A DNA stretch of 58,642 bases from Hydrogenovibrio sp. 3SP14C1 (GCF_029625905.1 NZ_JARTLM010000014.1:1-58642), one strand, 5' to 3'. Counted from the stretch's first letter, positions 46,533 through 55,749 are shown. Made by a program: numbers and translations. The notes: generated from the sequence alone by a model not told the origin.

Positions 46533-48055
46533 ACTCATTACCTTTTTTACCCGTTTTAATCCCCTTAATTGGTGGGGTTATTGTTTTATTGATACGTCAA
46601 GCTGGGCTGAATTTACAACGTTTACTCAGTTTTTTATTGGTTCTGGCACTGCTCGCCGTCAGTGTGGAACTCTTGCATGTTGCCAGTCAAGGCTCTCCGC
46701 AAGTCTATGCATTAGGAAACTGGGTAGCGCCATATGGCATCGTTTTAGTTTTAGATCAACTGTCTGCTCTGATGATTTTCATCACCGCCATTTTAGCCGT
46801 CGGTGCATTATGGTATGCAATTTCGACAAAAATGGATGCACAAGGGTCCCATTTCCATGTTTTGTTTCAAATACAGCTGTTCGGTTTGAATGGCGCCTTC
46901 ATGACGGGCGATGTTTTTAACCTGTTCGTTTTCTTTGAAGTATTATTACTGGCTTCTTACGGGTTGATGCTTCATGGTGGTGGTCGTTTGAGAACCAAAG
47001 CGGGTCTGCAATATGTCGTGATCAATTTAATTGGTTCTACCCTTTTCTTATTTGCTGTTGGCGCACTTTATGGTGTATTAGGGACGTTGAATATTGCAGA
47101 TATGGCTAATAAAGTCGCTCTTCTTTCCTCTGAAGATCAAGGCGTGGTGGCAGCCGCTGGTTTACTATTATTACTGGTGTTTGGTATCAAAGCTGCGATG
47201 TTTCCATTGTATTTATGGCTACCACAAGCTTATGCGAATGCCTCTGCTCCGGTTGCCGCCTTATTTGCGATTATGACCAAAGTTGGACTTTATGCCATTA
47301 TCCGTGTTCACGGCACAGTATTTGGTGACAATGCACAAGAGCTGGCTTTTTTCTATACACCTTGGTTACTTGGACTGGGTCTGATAACCATCATTCTGGC
47401 AGCATTAGGTGTCATGGCTTCTCGCGGTTTAAGAGAACAGGTGGCTTATTTGGTGCTGGCTTCTGTCGCTACCCTATTAATCGGGATTGGGCTGAATACT
47501 CCTGCAGCTTTATCCGCCAGTTTATATTATCTAATCCATTCCACTTTAATCGCAGGCGGCTTCTTCTTGTTGGCAGACATCATTGCTCGAGGCAAAGGAT
47601 CTTTAGAAGATCACTTTAAATCCGGCCCTACAATGCCTCAAGCGATTCTGATTGGATCGACTTTTATCTTTGCTGCCATCGCGATGGTGGGTATGCCGCC
47701 TTTATCGGGCTTTTTTGGAAAAGTACTCATTCTCTCATCCGCTCTAGACAATGAGTATTTTGGATGGATATTAACCATTGTCCTTATTGCCAGTTTAATT
47801 ATGATTATTGCCATGGCTCGTTCAGGATCTGTTTTGTTTTATCATCTTCAACCCAATGTTGATTCAACTGATGAACCGCTAAATAAATTGGCTTATTTAG
47901 CGGTTATCTTATTGTTTTCAGCCAGTATTGTGCTAGTGGTCTTCGCCCAACCAATTACGTCCATGACGGACAGCATTGCACAACAATTATTTAACCCGAA
48001 TCATTATATTGATTCCGTTTTTAATACCCCAGCGGTTGGGAAGGTGTCACCATGA
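46529..48055 (+). CDS. mrpD: Mrp antiporter subunit D
   Basis: 508 residues, about 14 helices, NuoM/N-like with the conserved FFEVLLLASYGLMLHG (glutamate in helix 5) and LWLPQAYANASAPVAALFAIMTKVG. Proton-conducting subunit of the antiporter. ATGA overlaps with mrpC before it and mrpE after it. Confidence 0.95.
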   Translation: MNSLPFLPVLIPLIGGVIVLLIRQAGLNLQRLLSFLLVLALLAVSVELLHVASQGSPQVYALGNWVAPYGIVLVLDQLSALMIFITAILAVGALWYAISTKMDAQGSHFHVLFQIQLFGLNGAFMTGDVFNLFVFFEVLLLASYGLMLHGGGRLRTKAGLQYVVINLIGSTLFLFAVGALYGVLGTLNIADMANKVALLSSEDQGVVAAAGLLLLLVFGIKAAMFPLYLWLPQAYANASAPVAALFAIMTKVGLYAIIRVHGTVFGDNAQELAFFYTPWLLGLGLITIILAALGVMASRGLREQVAYLVLASVATLLIGIGLNTPAALSASLYYLIHSTLIAGGFFLLADIIARGKGSLEDHFKSGPTMPQAILIGSTFIFAAIAMVGMPPLSGFFGKVLILSSALDNEYFGWILTIVLIASLIMIIAMARSGSVLFYHLQPNVDSTDEPLNKLAYLAVILLFSASIVLVVFAQPITSMTDSIAQQLFNPNHYIDSVFNTPAVGKVSP

Positions 48056-48549
48056 GTATTAAAAAAATCTTACCGCATCCCATCTTAAGTTTATTTTTAT
48101 GGGGAATCTGGCTATTACTGAACAATGATTTTAGTGCAGGACATATCGTGCTTGGGTTTATTCTGGCATGGATTATTCCCATGTTCACCTCCAGCTTCTG
48201 GCCAGAAAAAGTCTGTTTGAAACACCCTGTAACCTTACTTAAATTTCTAGGGATTGTTTTATGGGATATTTTGGTGGCAAATGTGACGGTGGCTAAATTA
48301 ATTTTAGGAAAAACGGATCACCTACAACCCGGCTTTCTAACCATTGATTTAGACATTAAACATCCATTAGGCATTAGTTTTTTAGCCAATACGATCTCTT
48401 TAACGCCAGGAACCGTGTCTTGTGATTTATCATCGGATCGAAAGCAGTTGCTTGTTCACGCTTTACATATTGAAGACGCGGCCGAAACCATTCAGGAAAT
48501 AAAACAACGCTATGAGCACCCATTAATGGAGGTATTTCCAACATGTTAG
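48052..48549 (+). CDS. mrpE: Mrp antiporter subunit E
   Basis: 165 residues. Two or three N-terminal helices, then a domain with TLLKFLGIVLWDILVANVTVAKLI and ANTISLTPGTVSCDLSSD, which is the MrpE signature. Overlaps mrpD by 4 bases and mrpF by 7. Confidence 0.93.
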   Translation: MSIKKILPHPILSLFLWGIWLLLNNDFSAGHIVLGFILAWIIPMFTSSFWPEKVCLKHPVTLLKFLGIVLWDILVANVTVAKLILGKTDHLQPGFLTIDLDIKHPLGISFLANTISLTPGTVSCDLSSDRKQLLVHALHIEDAAETIQEIKQRYEHPLMEVFPTC

Positions 48550-48812
48550 AGATCGCTTTAGAACTTGCATTTATTATGGTTGCACTGGCTTTGATTTTAA
48601 GCTTCTATCGTTTAGTGAAAGGGCCCTCCATTCCAGATCGAATCTTAGCGTTAGATACGCTGTACATTAATACCATCGCCCTATTGATTTTATTTGGACT
48701 TTATCTAGGCAGTGCTTTGTATTTTGAAGCCGCGCTGCTAATTGCATTAATGGGCTTTGTCGGAACCGTTGCTTTAAGCAAATACTTATTGCGCGGCGAT
48801 ATCATGGAATAA
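48543..48812 (+). CDS. mrpF: Mrp antiporter subunit F
   Basis: 89 residues, three helices; GPSIPDRILALDTLYINTIA is typical of MrpF. GGAG sits inside the mrpE end before the start. Twelve bp separate it from mrpG. Confidence 0.92.
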   Translation: MLEIALELAFIMVALALILSFYRLVKGPSIPDRILALDTLYINTIALLILFGLYLGSALYFEAALLIALMGFVGTVALSKYLLRGDIME

Positions 48813-48824
48813 AGGAAAGTTAGA

Positions 48825-49142
48825 ATGTTTGAAATATTGTTGGCATTACTCATCATCATCGGCGCAATATTTACGCTAATCGGTTCGTTTGGCTTATTCA
48901 AACTGCCCGATTTTTTTATGCGTTTACATGGGCCAACTAAAGCCACAACCCTTGGCGTTGGTGCTATCTTAATTGCATCAGCACTCTATTTTTCTTTTGA
49001 AAAAAACACCTTGAGTTTGCATGAGCTTCTCATCACTTTATTTTTGTTTATTACTGCTCCAGTCAGTGCGCATTTAATGGCAAAAGCAGCCATGCATATC
49101 AAAGTAAAACAACTCAAAAAGACTCAGAATCGGATTGAATAA
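48825..49142 (+). CDS. mrpG: Mrp antiporter subunit G
   Basis: 105 residues, three helices, with GSFGLFKLPDFFMRLHGPTKATTLG characteristic of MrpG and SAHLMAKAA. Starts after AGGAAAG. Last gene of the operon, followed 5 bp later by the terminator hairpin. Confidence 0.92.
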   Translation: MFEILLALLIIIGAIFTLIGSFGLFKLPDFFMRLHGPTKATTLGVGAILIASALYFSFEKNTLSLHELLITLFLFITAPVSAHLMAKAAMHIKVKQLKKTQNRIE

Positions 49143-49147
49143 TCTTA

Positions 49148-49173
49148 AAAAATAGCCAGGCCTGGCTATTTTT
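49148..49173. terminator. Bidirectional terminator built on CCAGGCCTGG
   Basis: AAAAATAG (49148-49155), CCAGGCCTGG (49156-49165) and CTATTTTT (49166-49173) form a perfect 26-nt palindrome between the converging mrpG and mlaA genes, so it can serve both. Confidence 0.88.
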
Positions 49174-49191
49174 ATCTAAATATTAAATCAG

Positions 49192-49941
49192 TTACTCAAA
49201 ATTAAAATCATCCAAATTCGGAGCCGGTGGGTTTCCGTTATAGATTAAATTCAAACGATGCTGTAAATAACTTTCCCGCATGAAAATATACGGATCCGGT
49301 TGCTGTTTAACGACTCTTGCCAAATACACAATTTGGGTATAATCAACGAATTTTTCCCCTAGAAACAACATAATACGACCTTCTAAATCGGTTTGAATCA
49401 AATAGGGATACGTTGGATTATAAAGCGAATCAATACTACTCCCAACCAATTCTCGTGTAGTGTAAGGCCCAATAATCGGCATCATAATGAACGAAGATTC
49501 AGACCACATTCCCCATTTATAAAGCGTTTGACCCAAATCTTCTTTTTGATAATCCAGTCCGGCAGGGGTAGCAATATCAATTAAACCAAATAACCCTAAA
49601 GTGGTATTTAAGCTTAACCGCATAATACTGGTTAACCCGCCTTCTACATTGCCTTGAAACAAAGCATTAATCGTATTAATGGGTTCTTTTAAATTATTAA
49701 AAAAATTACTGATGCCTTTTTTAACCGGAGAAGGTAAAACATCATTATAGGCATTTGCAACCGGTTCACCAATCGCATCACTGAATGCCATATTAAAGTC
49801 ATATATTGCTCGATTATAGTCTTCATAAGGGTCATGACTATTCATTGCCGGTCTATCAGCGACATTTTGAGTAAACTGGCTTTCTGAAAATCCAAGTGTC
49901 GGTAAACATAAGAATATAAATGTTAAAAATCGAACATACAT
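49192..49941 (-). CDS. mlaA: MlaA (VacJ)-family outer-membrane lipid transport protein
   Basis: 249 residues. Signal peptide FIFLCLPTLGFS, then DPYEDYNRAIYDFNMAF and LRLSLNTTLGLFGLIDIATPAGL, the MlaA core that removes misplaced phospholipids from the outer leaflet of the outer membrane through MlaC. The signal region lacks a convincing lipobox (the one Cys is followed by LPTLGFS), so lipidation is doubtful, unlike E. coli MlaA. No other mla genes in the window. Confidence 0.88.
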   Translation of the reverse strand: MYVRFLTFIFLCLPTLGFSESQFTQNVADRPAMNSHDPYEDYNRAIYDFNMAFSDAIGEPVANAYNDVLPSPVKKGISNFFNNLKEPINTINALFQGNVEGGLTSIMRLSLNTTLGLFGLIDIATPAGLDYQKEDLGQTLYKWGMWSESSFIMMPIIGPYTTRELVGSSIDSLYNPTYPYLIQTDLEGRIMLFLGEKFVDYTQIVYLARVVKQQPDPYIFMRESYLQHRLNLIYNGNPPAPNLDDFNFE

Positions 49942-49962
49942 TTTTAAATAAAAACTCTTCTT

Positions 49963-50877
49963 TTAAGATGGGTTGATTGTACAAGGTAAGCGTATTAATT
50001 TTAGGGTATCTTTAAAAACTTGGAGCACTTTTTGTCGTGGAAAACTTTTACGCCAGGCCATAACAACCGTTCTTTTGGGTTTTGGATTAATTAATGGACG
50101 ATAAACTAATAAGTCATCCGCATTCTGACAGGCACTACAAGGTAAAACTGTAATACCTGCCCCTGAGGCCACCATATACCGAATTGTTTCCAAGGAGCTA
50201 CCTTCTAGCGTTCTCTGTAAGGGATTATCTTTAGCATGGAGATGAATTAAATTCGGATAAGCTTCTAACACCTGATCTCTAAAACAATGACCAGCCCCTA
50301 ATAATAAAACTGTTTCATTTTTCACTTCATCTAAAGCAATTTCATCTAATTCAGATAATGGATTATTTTTTGGAATTGCAGCAACAAATTCTTCTTCATA
50401 AACAGGACAAGTTTCAATGTTAGGTTCGTCAAAAGGTAAAGAGACAATAATGATATCCAATTCTCCAGATTGCAGCTTTTGAGAAAGAATATGGGTGTAA
50501 TTTTCTTCAATTGATAATCGAATATTTTGTGCTTTTTGATGAAATTTTGAAATCAAACTAGGCAGTAGATACGGTCCAATCGTATAAATGACGCCAATTT
50601 TTAGTTCAGTCGTTTGTGATTGTTCATCTTGCGAAATTTCTTTAATAGTATGTGTTTTTTGAAGAATATCTTTCGCAAGTTCAACAACTTGTTTGCCAAT
50701 AGGTGTGATAATGACTTCATTTTTGCGTCTTTCAAATAACGTAACGTTTAATTCTTCTTCTAATTTCTTAATTGCAATACTCAAGGTTGGTTGACTAACA
50801 AAACATTTTTCAGATGCTTTTCGAAAATGTTTTTCATTGGCGAGTTCAACACAATATTTCAATTCATTTAAAGTCAT
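49963..50877 (-). CDS. OxyR-like LysR-family regulator, lacking the usual second cysteine
   Basis: 304 residues. N-terminal winged helix (LNELKYCVELANEKHFRKASEKCFVSQPTLS) and an OxyR-type effector domain. The peroxide-sensing GHCFRDQ is present (C198), but the resolving Cys that follows eight to nine residues later in E. coli OxyR is missing; the next Cys are C247 and C250 in LPCSAC. So either another disulfide or a one-Cys mechanism applies. It is divergent from a nitroreductase gene across a gap with DnaA boxes. Confidence 0.85.
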   Translation of the reverse strand: MTLNELKYCVELANEKHFRKASEKCFVSQPTLSIAIKKLEEELNVTLFERRKNEVIITPIGKQVVELAKDILQKTHTIKEISQDEQSQTTELKIGVIYTIGPYLLPSLISKFHQKAQNIRLSIEENYTHILSQKLQSGELDIIIVSLPFDEPNIETCPVYEEEFVAAIPKNNPLSELDEIALDEVKNETVLLLGAGHCFRDQVLEAYPNLIHLHAKDNPLQRTLEGSSLETIRYMVASGAGITVLPCSACQNADDLLVYRPLINPKPKRTVVMAWRKSFPRQKVLQVFKDTLKLIRLPCTINPS

Positions 50878-50882
50878 AAAGC

Positions 50883-51124
50883 CTATTCACAGTTAAGAGA
50901 TATATATGTATATATATATTCTTTTTTTGTTTCTGTTCTTATTAGTCAAAGCGATTTATAAGGATAAGTTTGTTTTAATTTTTATTATCAATGAGTTAAC
51001 TTGTTTATAACTGGTGTGTTAACTCCTGTTAGTTTGTTTGTATGAACTGTGAATGAATTGTGCATAAGTATAGAGGATTTATTTATTCTATTTTTTATCC
51101 ACATTTTGTTACAGTTTATCCAGA
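50883..51124. other. Cluster of DnaA boxes in an A+T-rich gap
   Basis: In the 279-bp gap two perfect TTATNCACA boxes lie at 51095-51103 (TTATCCACA) and 51059-51067 (TTATGCACA, reverse strand). One-mismatch boxes lie at 50883-50891 (CTATTCACA), 51048-51056 (reverse TCATTCACA) and 51116-51124 (TTATCCAGA). A run of TATATATGTATATATATATT (about 50900-50920) follows the first. It looks like a DnaA-binding or possibly replication-origin-type region; dnaA itself is not in the window. Confidence 0.5.
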
Positions 51125-51156
51125 GCAATTACTAACAGTTATTCAAGAGTTATTCT

Positions 51157-51723
51157 ATGTCTATTTTAGAAATTATTAAATCCCGTCGAACAATTTATCA
51201 ATTTAAATCAAAATTAATCCCGTTGGATTTAGTTAATCATTGTCTCGAAGCATCAATTTGGGCGCCTAATCATAAAATGACAGAACCTTGGCGTTTTTGG
51301 GTAATAGGGCAGGAAACACAAGCAAAATTGGCTGATATTTATGCAGAGAACAGGGCTTTAAAACGAACTGAGCGTGGCTCTGATACTTTTGATGAAATTT
51401 ATCAGAAAGCCATTGTCAAGTTTCAAGCCATTCCACAAGTTATTTTGGTAGGGCAGGTTTTAGCGCAAGAACCTGTCACGATTCAAGAAGATTATGCTGC
51501 TTGCAGTTGTGCTATTCAAAACTTTCAATTAGCGGCTTGGGACACTGAAATAGGGGTTCAATGGAGTACAGGTCCAATTATTGAAGATAAGCGAACCTAT
51601 GAACTTTTATCGATTAATTCTTCTCAATTAAAATTAATCGGTGCTTTGTATATGGGCTTTCCAGAGTGTGTAGGGAAATCGGTTCGTCAACCCATTGAGA
51701 GAGTGACCACTTATTTAGCGTAA
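51157..51723 (+). CDS. Nitroreductase family protein
   Basis: 188 residues. IKSRRTIYQFKSKLIP with the paired Arg that holds FMN phosphate, WAPNHKMTEPWRFWVIG and the LAAWDTEIGVQWSTGP and GALYMGFPE elements point to a small FMN-dependent NAD(P)H oxidoreductase, probably dimeric and cytosolic. Substrate unknown. Divergent from the OxyR-like gene, so regulation by it is plausible. Confidence 0.88.
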   Translation: MSILEIIKSRRTIYQFKSKLIPLDLVNHCLEASIWAPNHKMTEPWRFWVIGQETQAKLADIYAENRALKRTERGSDTFDEIYQKAIVKFQAIPQVILVGQVLAQEPVTIQEDYAACSCAIQNFQLAAWDTEIGVQWSTGPIIEDKRTYELLSINSSQLKLIGALYMGFPECVGKSVRQPIERVTTYLA

Positions 51724-51727
51724 TATC

Positions 51728-52066
51728 TTAAAAATTTAAAGTTTCTTCTTCATCGATCAGGCTTGGTTCAACGTTTAAAGATTTTCTTAAAGAGCGTTTG
51801 AACAATAATTTATTTTGCACAGGTTCCGGTAAATCGGTAAAAAGGATGAGTCCTTTTTCAACCATCAGGTTCACCATATCTTCAATGACACGCACCATCT
51901 CTAAATCTAAATTGGTCAGGACTTTTTTAATCAATTCTTCATTTTGTGTGTTTTCAAGAAACGCTTTGATTTCTGGGTCATAAAGGCTGGATTGCGTATA
52001 CCCTGGTAAGTTAGAAAACTGAAGGTCTTCAATTTCATTATTGGCGTTATGTTTTATATAAATCAT
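51728..52066 (-). CDS. Conserved small protein of unknown function
   Basis: 112 residues, no signal peptide or membrane helix. The C-terminal FTDLPEPVQNKLLFKRSLR matches a gammaproteobacterial family sometimes labelled as tryptophan-synthase-beta-like; a relation to that enzyme is not visible. Starts YIKHNANNEIEDL, a beta-strand-like opening. It ends 4 bp from the end of the nitroreductase gene and is downstream of the acetolactate synthase on the same strand (53-bp gap). Confidence 0.72.
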   Translation of the reverse strand: MIYIKHNANNEIEDLQFSNLPGYTQSSLYDPEIKAFLENTQNEELIKKVLTNLDLEMVRVIEDMVNLMVEKGLILFTDLPEPVQNKLLFKRSLRKSLNVEPSLIDEEETLNF

Positions 52067-52119
52067 AGGCTCACTGTCATATTGAGTTTCTTTTTACGTA
52101 TATTACCGAATTAAAGCGG

Positions 52120-53763
52120 TTAAGATTCAATTTCTGAAAGTACATTCCCTAATAATTCTGTTAAACGGTCATTTTCAGAATAATCGACAGGGCAATCAAT
52201 AATGGTGACAGTATTGGCTTTTAAAGCAGTTTTCAAAGCTGGCAGTAATTCACTGGCGGTATTTATTCGAACCCCTGTTGCTCCGAAGGCTTCAGCATAT
52301 TTTACAAAGTCGGGATTTTGGAAATCAATATACGCAGAACGTCCATAACGGCGTTTTTGTTTCCAATTAATCAAACCATATTGGTTGTCATTCCAAATAA
52401 GGATCACGATAGGCGTATTACAGCGTAAAGCGGTTTCAATTTCTTGTGAGTTCATCATAAACCCAGCATCACCCGTGACTGCGACAATGGCTTTTTCCGG
52501 AAAAGCCAATTTTGCCCCAATCGCGCCAGGAACGGCAATCCCCATGCTGGCGAAGCCATTAGAAATAATGCAGGTGTTGGGGAGTTCCGAACGGAAAAAG
52601 CGCGCCATCCACATCTTATGAGCGCCAACGTCACAAATAGCAATGTCTTCTCGATTCATTGCGGTTCTAAGGTCCCAAATAATTTTCTGGGGTTTCATTG
52701 GCCAAGCATCACTGTCTGAACAACGTTCCATTTCTTGAATCATCGCTTCTCTTAAAGGAAATGGAATGGGTTCATATTTTTTATTAGGCAATTTTTCCAT
52801 TAAAGCACTTAAATTACGGCCAATATTACCGATGAGTTCTACATCCGGAATATAACTGTAATCGACTTCGGCCGGACAAGTGTCAATATGAATGATGGTA
52901 TGTTCACGGTTTGGGTTCCATAAATGCGGATGATATTCCACCATGTCAAACCCGATACAAATCACCAGATCAGATTCTGCAAAGCCCCCATTTTCATAAT
53001 CGCCTTTTTGCAATCCTGTAGTGCCGACTGACAAAGGGTTTTTATAATGTGGAACGGCACCTTTCGCCATGAACGTATTCACGAGGGGAATTTGATAATG
53101 TTTTGAAAAAGCTTCCAATTGACGGCTGGCATTCGCTCTAACCGCACCGTTTCCAACCAGAATAAGGGGCTTTTTAGCGCTTGTAATAATCGAAGCGGCT
53201 TTTTCTATTAGTTTATGATCCGCTAATGACAAACGAGATTGAATAACCGGTAACGGTTTTTCTGGGGTCAGCATCTCACTGATATTTTCTGGAAAATCAA
53301 TAAAAGCCGCGCCTGGCTTTTCCGCTTGGGCTAATTTAAAAGCTTTTCGGATTACTTCTGGAATCGTTTCTGGCTCTAATACTTGAGTGGCATACTTTGA
53401 AATCGGTTTGAACAGATTCACCAAGTCAACCACTTGATGAGATTCTTTATGTAAGCGTGTGGTGGCAGCCTGTCCTGCAATGGCGACAACGGGAGAGTTA
53501 TCCATATTGGCGTCAGCAACCCCTGTCACTAAATTAGTGGCACCGGGCCCTAAGGTGGATAAACACACACCAGCTTTTCCAGTTAAACGACCATAAACAT
53601 CCGCCATAAAAGCAGCCCCTTGTTCATGGCGACAGGTAATAAATTCAATATCGGAATCTAATAAGGCATCCATCATATCCATGTTTTCTTCGCCGGGAAT
53701 ACCAAAAACGTATTCAACTTGTTCGTTTTCCAAACATTGTACGAAGAGATTAGATGCTTTCAT
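52120..53763 (-). CDS. Acetolactate synthase, large subunit (catabolic type)
   Basis: 547 residues. ThDP enzyme with GIPGEENMDMMDAL, RHEQGAAFMADVYGR (active-site Glu in CRHEQ), LGPGATNLVTG, and the ThDP-binding GDAGFMMN...NDNQYG. It condenses two pyruvates to acetolactate. No regulatory small-subunit gene adjoins it, which with its length fits an AlsS-like or stand-alone enzyme rather than IlvB/IlvN. Could serve branched-chain synthesis or acetoin formation. Confidence 0.88.
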   Translation of the reverse strand: MKASNLFVQCLENEQVEYVFGIPGEENMDMMDALLDSDIEFITCRHEQGAAFMADVYGRLTGKAGVCLSTLGPGATNLVTGVADANMDNSPVVAIAGQAATTRLHKESHQVVDLVNLFKPISKYATQVLEPETIPEVIRKAFKLAQAEKPGAAFIDFPENISEMLTPEKPLPVIQSRLSLADHKLIEKAASIITSAKKPLILVGNGAVRANASRQLEAFSKHYQIPLVNTFMAKGAVPHYKNPLSVGTTGLQKGDYENGGFAESDLVICIGFDMVEYHPHLWNPNREHTIIHIDTCPAEVDYSYIPDVELIGNIGRNLSALMEKLPNKKYEPIPFPLREAMIQEMERCSDSDAWPMKPQKIIWDLRTAMNREDIAICDVGAHKMWMARFFRSELPNTCIISNGFASMGIAVPGAIGAKLAFPEKAIVAVTGDAGFMMNSQEIETALRCNTPIVILIWNDNQYGLINWKQKRRYGRSAYIDFQNPDFVKYAEAFGATGVRINTASELLPALKTALKANTVTIIDCPVDYSENDRLTELLGNVLSEIES

Positions 53764-53785
53764 TATTTCATTATTCCGTTAAGTG

Positions 53786-53817
53786 ATTAAAAACAGCCAG
53801 GCCTGGTCAGTTTTAAT
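53786..53817 (-). terminator. Terminator-like inverted repeat with CCAGGCCTGG, downstream of dsbA
   Basis: ATTAAAA (53786-53792) and TTTTAAT (53811-53817) flank CCAGGCCTGG (53797-53806). The stem has mismatches next to the core. It is about 110 bp after the dsbA stop and 23 bp before the acetolactate synthase start. Confidence 0.65.
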
Positions 53818-53927
53818 GTGTTTTGCGTTGTGTCGATTATAAACTTAAAAAGCATTGAAGCGCAAAATTAGCATTGCAGAAGGGGATGAATACCATTGAG
53901 GCCAATGGTATTCTTAAAGCGGATAGG

Positions 53928-54551
53928 TTATTGATTAAGCAGTTGATTAACCACTTTCCATAAAGCTTTTCGAGAAGAAGCCATTGGAACGTCTGTTAGA
54001 TATTTTCCATTGACTATCACAGCGGGAACACCGTCAATACCGTAATTTTGTGTCATTTGTTTTGCACGGGACACAGCACTGGTCACTTGGAAGCTGTTAA
54101 ACATTTGTTTGTAAGCGTCTGGTTTGATGCCCATCGGTTCGACAAATTTTGCCAAAGCATCGACATTAAAAATAGGCTTACGATCACGCTGAATGGCATC
54201 AAAATATTTGGTATGGAAAGGTTGTTCAATGCCTAAAAATTTAGCGGTATAGAAAACCCGTGCCATAAAGACCCAATTAGGATTATTCAAAACCGCTGGC
54301 ATACGTTCAAAATGCACTTCTTTGGGTTTGTTTTTAACCCATTGATGCACACTGCTTTCCAATTCATAACAGTGTGGGCAGCCATAATAAAACACTTCAA
54401 CAACCTTTTTCTCGTTTGGAGCAATGGATTGAGGCGTTGGAATTTTTTTATATTCCTCACCTTCAGCTATCCCAAAAGCATCCTTTGCAAAAGCGGGTTG
54501 TGCTACAAAGCCTAAGCAGAGCAGGTTGATAATGAAAAATTTTCTCAACAT
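53928..54551 (-). CDS. dsbA: Periplasmic thiol-disulfide oxidoreductase DsbA
   Basis: 207 residues from ATG 54551 (AGGAA upstream); it gives a normal signal peptide, FIINLLCLGFVAQPAFA. The thioredoxin-like active site is CPHC at residues 58-61, the cis-proline region is DGVPAVIVNG. It forms disulfides in exported proteins. Upstream ccsB and resB (23-bp gap) need correctly oxidised and later reduced cysteines in apocytochromes, so the grouping makes sense. Confidence 0.94.
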   Translation of the reverse strand: MLRKFFIINLLCLGFVAQPAFAKDAFGIAEGEEYKKIPTPQSIAPNEKKVVEVFYYGCPHCYELESSVHQWVKNKPKEVHFERMPAVLNNPNWVFMARVFYTAKFLGIEQPFHTKYFDAIQRDRKPIFNVDALAKFVEPMGIKPDAYKQMFNSFQVTSAVSRAKQMTQNYGIDGVPAVIVNGKYLTDVPMASSRKALWKVVNQLLNQ

Positions 54552-54573
54552 CGAAATTCCTAAATTCTGAAAA

Positions 54574-55749
54574 TTAAAGTTCACCGTAAGAATGAAGGCC
54601 CGATAGGAACATATTGACACCTAGGAAAGCAAATGTGGTCACTAATAAACCAACTAAAGCCCACATTGCCATTGGACGACCACGCCAGCCTTTTGACATG
54701 CGAATATGTAACCAAGCTGCATAGTTTAACCAAACAATTAAAGCCCAAGTTTCTTTAGGATCCCAAGACCAATAACCGCCCCAGGCTTCGGCTGCCCACA
54801 TGGCGCCTAACACGGTTGCAATGGTGAAAAAGGCAAAGCCCAATGCAACGGTTTTATACATTAAGTCATCCATACTTTCTAAACTCGGCATGGATTTTAC
54901 AAATTGTGAATCAGGGTTTTTGGTTTGGAATTTTTCAGTAACTAAATACGCTAGACCGACCATAGCGGCAATTGAGAAAGAACCATATCCAATAAAATTG
55001 GCAGGCACATGAATCTTCATCCAATAGCTTTTCAAAGCTGGTACCAGCGGTTGAATCACATGGGCTTCACGATCAAAGGTATACCACAGTAAGAAACCAA
55101 TAGCGGCACTGACAATCAGCATAACAAAGCCGCCCATTGAGCGGGTACGCAGTTTTTGTTCGTAATACAGATAAATTAACGTTGTCAAAACAGCAAATAG
55201 AATGAAGACTTCATATAGGCTACTGACCGGAATATGACCGTAATCTGGGTTAATGAGATAAGATTCGCGCCAGCGAACCATCATGCCCACCAATCCAAAA
55301 GCAACCCCTGACCAGGCAATGGCACTGGCCACTTTGCCAACATAATTCGACTTAGAAAACAGCGCTAGAAAATAAGCAACGGTTGCCATTACAAATAAAG
55401 CGCTCATCCACATAAATGCAGATTGACTCGAAATTAAAAACTTTAAAAAGAAGGCCTGCTCATTGGCGGAGATTTGATTGCCATGGTGACTATAGCTCCA
55501 CAGCGCCAATAAACTTAATGCGGCTACTGCATAAGACAATGTTCTAATGCTGGGCCAGATTTTACCAAAAGCAATCAAGCCGACAGATGCTCCTGCTAAA
55601 ATGCCTATTTCGTAGACATCCATTAATTGGCCAAAACTTTTCCAAGCATAAATAGCACCCGCAATAACGGCGACTGTCCAAATAATATCGCTTATGGAAA
55701 AAGGTTTCTTTAACTGATCCATTTCCATCGAAGAATTCATTGTACTCAT
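54574..55749 (-). CDS. ccsB: Cytochrome c biogenesis protein CcsB (CcsA family, System II)
   Basis: 391 residues, about 8 helices with the heme-handling WWD-like motif (AAEAWGGYWSWDPKETWALIVWL, Trp-rich and near residue 320). Works with ResB/Ccs1 as cytochrome c heme lyase in the membrane. ATGA overlap with resB. A possible ATG 24 bases later (M9) is less likely. Confidence 0.93.
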   Translation of the reverse strand: MSTMNSSMEMDQLKKPFSISDIIWTVAVIAGAIYAWKSFGQLMDVYEIGILAGASVGLIAFGKIWPSIRTLSYAVAALSLLALWSYSHHGNQISANEQAFFLKFLISSQSAFMWMSALFVMATVAYFLALFSKSNYVGKVASAIAWSGVAFGLVGMMVRWRESYLINPDYGHIPVSSLYEVFILFAVLTTLIYLYYEQKLRTRSMGGFVMLIVSAAIGFLLWYTFDREAHVIQPLVPALKSYWMKIHVPANFIGYGSFSIAAMVGLAYLVTEKFQTKNPDSQFVKSMPSLESMDDLMYKTVALGFAFFTIATVLGAMWAAEAWGGYWSWDPKETWALIVWLNYAAWLHIRMSKGWRGRPMAMWALVGLLVTTFAFLGVNMFLSGLHSYGEL

